DNA from: Dyadobacter sp.
GTDB lineage: Bacteria > Bacteroidota > Bacteroidia > Cytophagales > Spirosomataceae
Reading direction: 5' to 3'
Length of the DNA stretch: 64,000 bases
NCBI RefSeq assembly: GCF_017744695.1
Contig: NZ_JAGIAS010000004.1
Location: 1 to 64,000, forward strand
The first letter of the stretch is position 1; every line of letters begins with the position of its first letter. A program made the translations under genes and the position numbers. The notes beneath the pieces were generated by a model. It was given only the letters and a program-made list of their open reading frames with translations. It was not told where the DNA came from and did no database searches. Shown one piece after another: positions 9,421 to 17,143 of the stretch.

Positions 9421-10462
9421 ATGAAACATAGTCTATACCTGATACTACTGGCGGTAGCCTATGGGCATTACTCCCTTGGACAAGACCAATATCTGAGTTT
9501 TGATTTTACATGCAACAGCAAGCGAACACGAAATCACATGATTTCTATTGATCGGAGAACAAACCCCGATTTGTTGGGATACATGCCCGTTAAAGGCTAT
9601 TCTGGCTTGGCGAACGTAAGGTTTAAGGGAGCGCTTGCCGATAGTATTGGCAACTTCTTCTCGAACCGATCTACCGATCAAAATAATGACGTCCTTATCC
9701 TGGAAAATTTCTTCTTGAACTGTGGTTCTAGTCCGGGAAAGCTGATATTATCCATGAGATTATACTCTGAAAATCGCGAAGGTCAATATGCCCAAATTTG
9801 CTCAATCGACACAATTTATCAATTAAGCAATGGCGATCCCTTTGGGCGAATAAGCGAACTGTTCTGTGAGATATCGACGCTGGTTAATGCGGAAAACGCA
9901 AAACCGATGTCAAACACCTCATTTGTCCGGAAGGAAGACCTAACTCATCTGGATAGTTTAGAAAAACTCAACATACCGATCTACGTCGCCGCTAAACCTG
10001 TTTCAGGGATTTATAAAGATTATGCACATTTCAAAATGAACAAACCGGATATCAGCACCGACATATTTATCAGGTTACCAAAAAGGGAATTATAGAAGTA
10101 GACAGAACATACAAGGGTAAAAAAAGAAAAGTAAAATTAGACCCCACAGGCATCTACGCGGTCTCCGATGGAGATCGCCTACTAAAAATCACTTCATCCG
10201 CGAATATTTTCCAGTAATCAAACGGGGGTTTGACTTCTATTACGACCGCCCTGGGTATTTCTATGACCAGCCAAATACTTTTTCGCCATATTACTTCCCG
10301 GGAGATGGTAGAATCGGAACAACAGGGTCAGGCGATTTGGCAATCATAATTGGTGGACCGAAGCAGATAGATACAATCCCTACCTATCGGTTCAAAATCT
10401 ATTATAAAAATGGGCATTCTATCCCTATTGGTCTTGTGAAGGGAGTATCAAACAGCAAATAG
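9421..10462 (+). pseudogene. exported protein gene broken by two frameshifts
   Basis: The first frame encodes 224 residues with a signal peptide (ending HYSLGQ, residue 21) and stops at 10095. Coding sense continues in a second frame, giving IYQVTKKGIIEVDRTYKG and LDPTGIYAVSDGDRLLK up to about 10185. It then continues in a third frame, giving REYFPVIKRGFDFYYD, then PYYFPGDGRIGTTGSGD, and ending at TAG 10460-10462. Each shift fits loss of one base; the second falls at the A-run 10184-10188. The repaired product would be about 346 residues. I do not recognise the family. Two indels in one gene inside an already decayed region favour a real pseudogene, but sequencing error at homopolymers cannot be excluded from the sequence alone. 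Confidence 0.65.
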
Positions 10463-10653
10463 ATCAAAACATATTTGCCTTCATCAAAATACACAAAACA
10501 CAGCCATTCATACATTCATAATACCATTTGATAATCGGTTTTGGATTTAAAAGTACATACTATTATTTAGCACTCGCTATCAAAATTTACATCAACATTA
10601 TTTAATAAAATCATTTTACTCTTATTACAAACATTAACATACTATCATTCATC

Positions 10654-11082
10654 ATGAAAAATTCATTATTCTTCACGTTAATTCTTTTCATACCTATTTT
10701 AGGCACTGCCCAAACACCAACCGATTCGATGGCGATCGTACAAAAAGTCCAACTCTACACAATTGACAAACCCGAAGATCTGAACATTAAAGGTCAGATA
10801 GACGCAGCGCGGCACTATAAACGGTATAAGGGTGCGGTGACAGGCACGCTATTGACCAGTCTCCTTTCGCCGGTAATTGGCCTTATTCCAGCCATCATTT
10901 GCTCTGCTACTAATCCTAAAATTGAAAACCTCGGCTATCCCAGTGAGGAATTATTTAAGCAGGCTACGTATTACAAAGCATACACAAAAAAGGCGAAGAG
11001 AATAAAGCAACGAAAGGTTTGGTCTAATTGGGGAATTGGCCTGGGCGTGAATTTGGTGGTGATTTTAGTGCTAGCAAATTGA
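10654..11082 (+). CDS. small membrane protein of unknown function
   Basis: A 142-residue protein with a signal peptide (ending LGTAQ, residue 20). A short extracytoplasmic stretch contains a DAARHYKRYKG segment and is followed by a hydrophobic helix (about 61-85, GTLLTSLLSPVIGLIPAIIC). A Lys/Tyr-rich region (YYKAYTKKAKRIKQRKVW) and a final hydrophobic helix (about 125-141) complete it. This layout is familiar from a common Bacteroidota family without known function. The preceding 190 bases (10463-10653) are AT-rich and hold no gene that I can see. The next gene starts 6 bases downstream, so the two are probably co-transcribed. Confidence 0.7.
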   Translation: MKNSLFFTLILFIPILGTAQTPTDSMAIVQKVQLYTIDKPEDLNIKGQIDAARHYKRYKGAVTGTLLTSLLSPVIGLIPAIICSATNPKIENLGYPSEELFKQATYYKAYTKKAKRIKQRKVWSNWGIGLGVNLVVILVLAN

Positions 11083-11088
11083 TAATCA

Positions 11089-11685
11089 ATGAAAAAGAAA
11101 GTCACTTTCATTTTTTTGGTTGCATTTTGTATACAATTAATTGTCGCATGCTGCAACTGCCCGGAACCGACCATATATCAATATAAATTCGAGTATGTTG
11201 CTGCATTTAACGTTGATAATTCCAAAGCAAACCCTATCATTTCAGAAAGCCCAATTCCGAGAAAGGCCTATGGAATTAAACTTCAAATAGGACTTCGTCA
11301 ACTAGCCATGAGAAATCATAACAAATTTTCCCTACTTAACCAGGTCTGTGCTTTCGATTGCTTCTGTGGGCCGGACACTACGATAACTCCGAGAGACACC
11401 ATTACAGCATTGAAAATTACGACGGTCGCTAATTTTAATGACCAATACCCGGCGGGAAGTGACGTCTCTGGTCTTTTTAAACTATTACGATCAGACACCT
11501 ACATAGCTATCGACAGTGTTATCGCCAAGCCTGATATTTACTTCACTAGAACAGATACAAAATTTTTGGAACTATACCTCCTTACGCCGCCGGATCGAGC
11601 TGAAAAATATAGTTTCAAAATTGATATGGTTCTTTCGAATGGCACTCAAATTTCCGCCAGTACAAAACCTATTGATCTGGAATAA
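11089..11685 (+). CDS. putative lipoprotein, unknown function
   Basis: A 198-residue protein. The N-terminus has Lys-Lys-Lys, a hydrophobic stretch and IVACCNCPEP, which fits a lipoprotein signal with a cysteine pair at the processing site (about residue 21). The mature part has a further cysteine cluster (CAFDCFC, about 85-91) and otherwise looks like a beta-rich exported domain. No family is recognised. It lies 6 bases after the upstream gene and 2 bases before the next, a beta-barrel-like protein. A similar small Cys-bearing exported protein followed directly by an outer-membrane-like protein recurs at 51271-52415. Confidence 0.65.
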   Translation: MKKKVTFIFLVAFCIQLIVACCNCPEPTIYQYKFEYVAAFNVDNSKANPIISESPIPRKAYGIKLQIGLRQLAMRNHNKFSLLNQVCAFDCFCGPDTTITPRDTITALKITTVANFNDQYPAGSDVSGLFKLLRSDTYIAIDSVIAKPDIYFTRTDTKFLELYLLTPPDRAEKYSFKIDMVLSNGTQISASTKPIDLE

Positions 11686-11687
11686 AT

Positions 11688-12467
11688 ATGAATAAATTAC
11701 TATTGGCTCCACTTTCTCTGCTTTGCGCGTGGAATTTTGCTTTTGCACAATCTGAGTATAAACCGATTCAATTCTTCTATCGTCCATCGATTGGAGCGAT
11801 GTTTCCAATGCGCTCGCCTTCACCACAATATATATCTGATAACCTTATTGGAAATAAATTTCAAAAACTGTTCGGTCAGGTTATTGACGTCGGTTTTTTC
11901 TATAAAAACTTTGGCCTGGAATGCTCGATTGTTTTATTACCAGCCCAAGGCTCCGAAAGCCGGCACAGTAAATTTGTAAATGCCGTTAATCTGGAATACG
12001 CTAGCGAATACTATGCCAGTGTTTCTTCCGGTGCGATGTATAACGATATGAGTGGCTCGACGGATCCCCAAGCGCGAGGGGGTATTGGCCCCGCTTACAA
12101 AGTGGAGCGAAATCGATTCGTTTTTGTCGGACGTGTAATGGCTGATGTTGTCTCGTTCGATACGGATTGGGGTACCGCCCAACTTAAACAGAAAGGAACG
12201 AATGAACTAGTCACCATTAATTGGCGCAGAGAGCGTCCCGTCATAGACTGCTTTACTATAAGTCCATCTTTTACATTTGCTTATAGAGTGAGCCGAAGAA
12301 TCGCGATTGATCTAGATGTCGGCTCATGGCTTTACAGGCCAGATATCATTTATGTAGAAAAGACTACAAGCGCCATTTCCGGCAATGCGACCACTAAGGA
12401 ATATCGATCCAGCCATTTCATGAATGATGTCAGCGTAGGGCTAGGCATCATGGTAGTATTCAAGTAG
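11688..12467 (+). CDS. putative outer-membrane beta-barrel protein
   Basis: A 259-residue protein with a signal peptide (ending FAFAQ, residue 21). Alternating hydrophobic/aromatic segments such as VIDVGFFYKNFGLECSIVL and a final strand DVSVGLGIMVVFK ending in Phe-Lys are typical of small outer-membrane barrels. No specific family is evident and no ligand can be inferred. It starts 2 bases after the lipoprotein gene, so the two gene products are likely made together. A 38-base gap separates it from the next gene. Confidence 0.6.
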   Translation: MNKLLLAPLSLLCAWNFAFAQSEYKPIQFFYRPSIGAMFPMRSPSPQYISDNLIGNKFQKLFGQVIDVGFFYKNFGLECSIVLLPAQGSESRHSKFVNAVNLEYASEYYASVSSGAMYNDMSGSTDPQARGGIGPAYKVERNRFVFVGRVMADVVSFDTDWGTAQLKQKGTNELVTINWRRERPVIDCFTISPSFTFAYRVSRRIAIDLDVGSWLYRPDIIYVEKTTSAISGNATTKEYRSSHFMNDVSVGLGIMVVFK

Positions 12468-12505
12468 ATAAAAATTGACCCGTCGAACGCTTAAACATCA
12501 ACCCA

Positions 12506-13063
12506 ATGAAAAACACATTTACACTATTCATACTGCTTCTCATTTCAGGCGCTGCAACGTGCTCCTCGCAGGACGCACCCAAAGTAGCTGCCCATGAATA
12601 CGAATCCTGCTGCGGCACCCAGGCCGTTGAGTTTTCCTATGAAAAGAAGCGGATTTACGTGCCCAACGTATTTACACCCAATAAAGACGGTGTGAATGAC
12701 TATTTCTTTCCGGTTGTAAATGATGTCGTTACGGACATTTGGGGTTTTGCCGTATACAGTGCCGAGGGGGATACGATGTTGTATCAAAAACCCTATTTCA
12801 ATTCCAAAATGGCCGTGCAAGAGTACGGCTGGGATGGATTAAGGCCCGACGGCTCGCGGTATAAGGGCGCGTTCAGGTATAAGATGCGCGTGGATGATAT
12901 GCAGGCGAACAAGCACATCGTCGAGGGGCGTGCGTGCGCTATCCTGTGCGGAAGCGGATCTGAGGTATTCCGGACAAAAACCGGATGCTACTTCCCCGTT
13001 CAGGCCAGCCAAGACGGCACGCTGGACAAATCGATTGCAAACGGGGAGAAGGATTGCTTTTAA
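12506..13063 (+). CDS. exported protein with T9SS type B (CHU_C) sorting domain
   Basis: A 185-residue protein with a signal peptide (about 1-20). Near residue 52 it has VPNVFTPNKDGVNDYF, the hallmark of the gliding-motility-associated C-terminal (CHU_C, T9SS type B) domain. A typical GWDG turn (YGWDGLRPDGSRYKG) follows. In the family this domain directs secretion across the outer membrane by the type IX system. Here almost nothing precedes it, so the protein is nearly a bare sorting domain. It also has about 50 extra residues after the usual end, including several cysteines. It may serve as a partner or anchor for another exported protein; that is a guess. Confidence 0.75.
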   Translation: MKNTFTLFILLLISGAATCSSQDAPKVAAHEYESCCGTQAVEFSYEKKRIYVPNVFTPNKDGVNDYFFPVVNDVVTDIWGFAVYSAEGDTMLYQKPYFNSKMAVQEYGWDGLRPDGSRYKGAFRYKMRVDDMQANKHIVEGRACAILCGSGSEVFRTKTGCYFPVQASQDGTLDKSIANGEKDCF

Positions 13064-13096
13064 GATATCACACTATCCACCTTAAATATCTCACTC

Positions 13097-13921
13097 ATGA
13101 GCACACACCTGACCAGAATACTGGTTCTCTGCGCTATTGTCACCTCGCCGGGCATCATTAATGCGCAGATCAAGTTTACCTACGACAATGCCGGTAACCG
13201 GATCAAACGGGAGTTTAATGGCACCCTCGTTCAGCTCGACGCCAAAGTCCTCCTCAGAGGCGCGTACCGCCCAGGGCAGGTAAACATGGCCACCGATTTA
13301 CAAACCTATTTCAGCGCGAATTCGGGCTTACTGCCTGTTACGGATCCATACGGCGGAAATGTCGTTTACAACAACATTGGCAACCCGGCAGGAGTAGCTG
13401 GCGCACTCGTAGATTGGGTAAAGATTGAAATTCGAGACGCTGCCAACCCGGCTGTAAAACTCCAGTCGAAAAGCCTGTTGCTAAAACCCAATGGTAGCAT
13501 CGTCGACACAGACGGTACGCTTCCTGAATTCGTCGGACAAAGCTCGCCAATACGGATAGCCATTTTTCATCGGAATCATTTAGCCATCCTGAGCAATTCA
13601 ATCGCGGGTTTCAATGCCGGCACATCGGTGTACGATTTTACAACCGCCCTCAACAAGGCCAGCCAACTTCCGGGTGATCCTTCCCAAATGGGTAGCATTA
13701 ATGGAAAGTGGTATATGTGGGCTGGCGACTTAAACAACGATCTGGCCGTTGATGCCACTGACGGCTCCATCGCTAGCAACGACTTCCTCGATGGCTTTTT
13801 CGATCAATACCTTTTAACCGATGTAAGCCTGGACGGGGGCGTGGATGCTACGGACATGAGCATCATGAATGTGGCATTTCTTAATGGTTACTACTCGACT
13901 TTGATAAACTATGCCCCGTAG
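13097..13921 (+). CDS. exported protein with YD-repeat start and dockerin-like end
   Basis: A 274-residue protein with a signal peptide (ending IINAQ, residue 24). It is followed at once by FTYDNAGNRIKREF, a single RHS/YD-type repeat unit. The middle (about 45-190) resembles a domain common in large Bacteroidota surface proteins (VDWVKIEIRD, then IAIFHRNHLAILS). The C-terminus carries two EF-hand/dockerin-like calcium loops, DLNNDLAVDATD and DVSLDGGVDATD (about 211-260), each followed by a short helix. Such loops usually bind Ca2+ and mediate protein contacts. The partner is unknown. It sits 33 bases after the CHU_C gene, so both may belong to the same exported set. Confidence 0.65.
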   Translation: MSTHLTRILVLCAIVTSPGIINAQIKFTYDNAGNRIKREFNGTLVQLDAKVLLRGAYRPGQVNMATDLQTYFSANSGLLPVTDPYGGNVVYNNIGNPAGVAGALVDWVKIEIRDAANPAVKLQSKSLLLKPNGSIVDTDGTLPEFVGQSSPIRIAIFHRNHLAILSNSIAGFNAGTSVYDFTTALNKASQLPGDPSQMGSINGKWYMWAGDLNNDLAVDATDGSIASNDFLDGFFDQYLLTDVSLDGGVDATDMSIMNVAFLNGYYSTLINYAP

Positions 13922-14090
13922 CGTTTCGCCAAATACCAACATAAGAAAGCCGTTCGCAACGGCGAGCCAATACATCAGCGGATTGATTTATCATTTACCA
14001 GTATTTGCAAGTTTCAGGAGGCCTTACGCCAGTTAAGGTCTGTTCCAACTGCTCACTATCCATTCGACTAGACTGATCCTGCGTTTGACT

Positions 14091-14442
14091 GTGAAAAAGG
14101 AACGCAGAAAATTCAGCCCAAGCTCCAACCGGGTCGCCGAAGCGAGCCAAAGTGGCTATTGAAGCGATTAAAGAGGTTCAAACCATGCAGGAATTGGCCT
14201 CCAAGTACGAGATTCATCCAACACAGATAGCGGCCTGGAAACGAAAGTTTTTGGAAAAGGCTGAATTAGTGTTCAGTAAAGAAGCACCTGCCACTCTTAA
14301 TGAAGCGAAAAACACAAAGGAGAAGGAATTGTATTCCAAGATCGGTGAACTTCAAGTCCAGGTCGATTTAAAAAAAAGGTCTTTGGGAAATGATCGGCCG
14401 ATGCGGTGTCATGGAGAAACGCGGACTTGTTTCCCCTGGTAG
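14091..14442 (+). mobile_element. IS3-family transposase OrfA remnant
   Basis: Degraded helix-turn-helix OrfA. A GTG at 14091 opens VKKERRKFSP, and the frame then shifts by one base to SPKRAKVAIEAIKEV. This continues with LASKYEIHPTQIAAWKRKFL and a leucine-zipper-like KIGELQVQVDLKKRSLG, where intact relatives have VDFLKKSLG. The frame stops at 14442 and no OrfB (DDE) follows. No terminal inverted repeats or target-site duplication were found. The flanks 13922-14090 and 14443-14602 hold no other gene; a perfect 6-bp dyad (GCCGTT-CGC-AACGGC, about 13949-13963) after the upstream gene could be a weak terminator. This is a dead IS fragment in an accessory stretch. Confidence 0.75.
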
Positions 14443-14602
14443 TATCGTACAATCTGAAGAATTGATGTAGTACACAATATCTCCTACGACGGCATAAGTC
14501 GAACCGTAAGCTCGAACGACAAAAAAGTACAAAAATAATCGTTATTGGCCGGAAGTAACTCAGTCGTGTAATTTGAGGCGCAAAGAAACAGTGCAGAAAC
14601 GG

Positions 14603-14610
14603 TACCTTTG
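14603..14610 (+). promoter_or_regulatory. candidate -7 box (TACCTTTG)
   Basis: TACCTTTG matches the Bacteroidota -7 consensus TAnnTTTG exactly. The nearest upstream TTTG (14572-14575) is 27 bases away, longer than the usual 19-21, so the -33 element is poor. If used, transcription starts near 14617, which supports the ATG at 14644 rather than the TTG at 14608 as the start of the next gene. Confidence 0.45.
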
Positions 14611-14643
14611 CTATTGCATCCCTACTTAACTCGCCGATTGCAG

Positions 14644-15018
14644 ATGGAGCTGTTAGCAGAAAATGACAAGGCAATTTTGTTCCTTACGGATAGAATGAAT
14701 TTGATTAGCTCATTGATCACGACATTTCAAATCAACTATTCGGGCGAAGGCTTAACCATCGACGTACATATCACGTTAACACACTCCATTGACCTCCCAA
14801 AGGTTCTGCTTAGATTCGGTGGAGTCACCGAATACCAATTTTACTGGGATTCAAGCCATTACTTCTATAACATAACGTTCTGTAAGCTGTTTGACAATGA
14901 AACTGGTTATTATTGCTCGTTTGACCCGTTCGATGAAAGTGAGCAGATCAACGATCAAGACAATGACTACATCAAAGCAAAAGCAATTCAAGTATATATG
15001 GATAAGGGGACAGCATAA
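14644..15018 (+). CDS. small cytosolic protein, unknown (possible immunity type)
   Basis: A 124-residue protein starting at the ATG 14644 (MELLAENDKAILFLTDRM), 34 bases after a TACCTTTG box. It has no signal peptide or membrane segment. It is acidic and aromatic (FDNETGYYCSFDPFDES, about 85-101) with beta-strand-like alternation, a general look shared by many small immunity-type proteins near polymorphic toxins. I recognise no family, and there is no adjacent toxin, only an IS fragment upstream. It may be an orphan immunity gene left from an older toxin cassette; this is inference only. Confidence 0.5.
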   Translation: MELLAENDKAILFLTDRMNLISSLITTFQINYSGEGLTIDVHITLTHSIDLPKVLLRFGGVTEYQFYWDSSHYFYNITFCKLFDNETGYYCSFDPFDESEQINDQDNDYIKAKAIQVYMDKGTA

Positions 15019-15215
15019 AATAGTAGCTATCAATTTCGCTGATAGCATGTATTTTGGTTATTCTGAGTCTGCAACTCCAAAAACGACACTAGACCTTCGA
15101 AATCCAAACATATCGTGCATCTCCTAAACGGATCATCAAAACGATTCATTGGCTTAGTTATTAGGTCATGTCCCCTGAATCGTGTCGCTACATGAGGTTA
15201 CAAGGAAATGCACCT

Positions 15216-15504
15216 TCATTTCACACTTAACTTACTGATCTTCCAGGTATCCACAACTTTTACAACAACAGTATTCAAGGTAGTATAAACTTTGGCCCCG
15301 TGGATGCTGATGGTGCCAAAATATGCTGGATGGTTATCATTTTTACTTTTTAGAAGCGAGAGTATTAATGGCGACAATTCAAATCTCGTAAAATCCTCAT
15401 TTAAAGAAAATAAGACATCAAAATCTACATAAACCGAAATTTAACAACAGTTTTGGGTGGTTTAAACCCTATTAGTTCAGGAAGCTCAAATATTTGCTTC
15501 TCAT
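15216..15504 (-). pseudogene. broken small gene coupled to the PH-like membrane protein gene
   Basis: On the minus strand an ATG at 15504 overlaps the stop of the upstream gene as ATGA. Its own frame closes after ten codons. Clear coding sense continues in other frames: KQIFELPELIGFKPPKTVVK and FRF, then YVDFDVLFSLNEDF and LSPLILSLLKSKN, then AKVYTTLNTVVVKVVDTWK, ending at TGA 15218-15216. Two indels would restore a protein of about 95 residues. The family is not recognised. The ATGA overlap suggests it was once translated with its neighbour. The stretch 15019-15215 between it and the plus-strand gene holds nothing I can identify. Confidence 0.55.
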
Positions 15505-15962
15505 TCGCCCCTCACCCGCCACGTTATTTTAGGTATAAAGCCCCATAACAGCTCGAATTCAAACATATCTGTCTCCACTGACGGATTTCTAGCTTCCACC
15601 GCCCTGAGAAATTTCATAAAATTGTTGTTGGTCACTGACGGCAAAACTGTGATAGATTTTTCATCACTGCCACTTACCTTATATTGGATTCTCCAATAAC
15701 GATCATGTTGAAGGTTGGAGCTCAGACCGAGCTTAATCGCCGTAATAGAGGAAAGAGGAATTTTGATGTCGTTATCATAATGAAAAAATTCCTCGTCGAA
15801 TTTGAGATCGCGACTGAGGAATCCACTTCTGATCCAGTACAATCCAAGTGCCGAAGAGACAAAAAACATGACGTCTCCCACTCCTATCGTGCCTTTCAGG
15901 ACAAGGTAGACGCAGAAAATTAAATTGGCCGTGATAACTATCAACGTGGCGAGGCGTTTCAT
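15501..15962 (-). CDS. small membrane protein with PH-like domain
   Basis: A 153-residue protein. I prefer the ATG at 15962 (MKRLATLIVI) over an in-frame TTG 30 bases upstream; GGAA lies about 10 bases before it. Two transmembrane helices (about 3-21 and 27-47; LIVITANLIFCVYLVL and DVMFFVSSALGLYWI) are followed by a soluble domain. The domain contains a PH-like pattern, FHYDNDIKIPLSSITAIKLG, then WRIQYKVSG, as in other small bacterial PH-fold membrane proteins. Function is unknown. It is followed by the broken gene at 15216-15504 through an ATGA overlap, and tRNA-Asn lies just upstream on the same strand. The layout resembles another soluble PH-like protein at 16214-16495. Confidence 0.6.
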   Translation of the reverse strand: MKRLATLIVITANLIFCVYLVLKGTIGVGDVMFFVSSALGLYWIRSGFLSRDLKFDEEFFHYDNDIKIPLSSITAIKLGLSSNLQHDRYWRIQYKVSGSDEKSITVLPSVTNNNFMKFLRAVEARNPSVETDMFEFELLWGFIPKITWRVRGE

Positions 15963-16054
15963 GCTGATTCCAAGGCTAGCCAAGTATTGCAACTTTTATT
16001 GCAACAAAAGAAAAAAGCACTTAACAATTTCTTGCTAAGTGCTTGATTTTCAAG

Positions 16055-16128
16055 CTCCCGAAGCTGGGCTCGAACCAGCGACCCTCTGATTAACAGTCAG
16101 ATGCTCTAACCGGCTGAGCTATTCGGGA
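16055..16128 (-). tRNA. tRNA-Asn (GTT)
   Basis: A 74-base cloverleaf on the minus strand. The acceptor arm TCCCGAA pairs with TTCGGGA, followed by discriminator G. The D-arm is AGCTCAGCCGGTTAGAGC. The anticodon stem TCTGA/TCAGA encloses loop CTGTTAA with anticodon GTT (Asn). The T-arm is GCTGG-TTCGAGC-CCAGC. CCA is not encoded, as usual in this phylum. Confidence 0.97.
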
Positions 16129-16213
16129 ATCATTATCCGGTTGTTGTACTCGAATTATGGTGCAAATCTAGTAATTCAAGTTATACGGCGCAAGTGTCGG
16201 CTTCAAAAAAATA

Positions 16214-16495
16214 TTACGCTTGCACTTTCGCGAGGATTAACTCCTTGACTTTCTTGGCATCTCCCTTCGTAAAATTATTAATAATTATTTCGGGACGCAT
16301 GCGTGGGATAATCCGGATCGTCGAAAAAAACATGCCGCTATCGATCTCAACGCCCGAGATGTCCGAGTAAAACACGAAATTATCGTTGCTTCTGAAAAGT
16401 TTCCTGACTTTGAAGGTTACCCCCTTTTCCCCGAAGGTGATTTCATCGGGAAAGAATGGGTTCATGAGCCCGCTGGCGCTGAATCGCTCGTTCAT
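16214..16495 (-). CDS. small PH-like hypothetical protein
   Basis: A 93-residue soluble protein with no signal peptide or membrane helix. The core FGEKGVTFKVRKLFRSN, then FVFYSDISGVEIDSGMFF and STIRIIPRMRPEIII, followed by a C-terminal helix (KGDAKKVKELILAKVQA), matches the strand-strand-helix rhythm of short bacterial PH-like domains. Function is unknown. It lies 27 bases downstream of rsmG on the same strand and may be co-transcribed with it. Confidence 0.65.
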   Translation of the reverse strand: MNERFSASGLMNPFFPDEITFGEKGVTFKVRKLFRSNDNFVFYSDISGVEIDSGMFFSTIRIIPRMRPEIIINNFTKGDAKKVKELILAKVQA

Positions 16496-16522
16496 ATTTG
16501 AATAGGTTATTAAAATGAATGC

Positions 16523-17143
16523 TTACAAAGGTACGTATACGACTTTCTTAGTTTCAAAGAATTCTTCCCCGAAAAAGTCGGAAAGCGCGTAAATCTGCGG
16601 CTTTTCTTTGATCTCGGAGAGCTCTTCGGCCAGATCGCCACCTTTGAGATATAAAATTCCGTTCCTGCGGTCATGGAAGGAGTTGCGACCGATGTTTTTC
16701 TTCACCCAGCCCACAAACGGCGCCATGCGCGTCACAGCACGGCTTACAACAAATTCATAACTATCGTCGAGCTTTTCCGCACGCACCTGCTCGGCGCGTA
16801 CATTATCGAGCTTCAATGCAGCCACCACTTCCTGCACCACGCGGATTTTTTTACCAATGCTGTCGACAAGGTGAAACTGTGCGTCGGGAAACATAATCGC
16901 CAACGGAACTCCTGGAAAGCCGCCGCCGGTACCAACGTCAAGAATGCTCGTTCCGGGGCGGAATTGCTGCACTTTGGCGATGCCGAGCGAATGCAGCACG
17001 TGGCGTTCATATAAGGTATCGATGTCCTGACGGGAAATCACATTCACACGGGCGTTCCAGTATTCGTATAACTCACCCATTTGTCCGAACTGATCGCGCT
17101 GGTCAGCGGTCAGGTCCGGAAAGTACTTATCAATCAATTCCAT
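16523..17143 (-). CDS. rsmG: 16S rRNA (guanine-N7) methyltransferase RsmG
   Basis: A 206-residue protein, the usual RsmG length. It methylates N7 of G527 in 16S rRNA with S-adenosylmethionine. The N-terminal helices carry YEYWNARVNVISR, then the diagnostic RHVLHSL segment. The SAM site is ILDVGTGGGFPGVPLA (about 66-81), with the acidic ribose-binding strand FHLVDSIGKKIR, then VVSRAVTRM (about 132). The start codon lies inside the end of the upstream glycosyltransferase gene (10-base overlap), so the two are likely translated together. Loss of rsmG is a known route to low-level streptomycin resistance in other bacteria; here the gene is intact. Confidence 0.95.
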   Translation of the reverse strand: MELIDKYFPDLTADQRDQFGQMGELYEYWNARVNVISRQDIDTLYERHVLHSLGIAKVQQFRPGTSILDVGTGGGFPGVPLAIMFPDAQFHLVDSIGKKIRVVQEVVAALKLDNVRAEQVRAEKLDDSYEFVVSRAVTRMAPFVGWVKKNIGRNSFHDRRNGILYLKGGDLAEELSEIKEKPQIYALSDFFGEEFFETKKVVYVPL

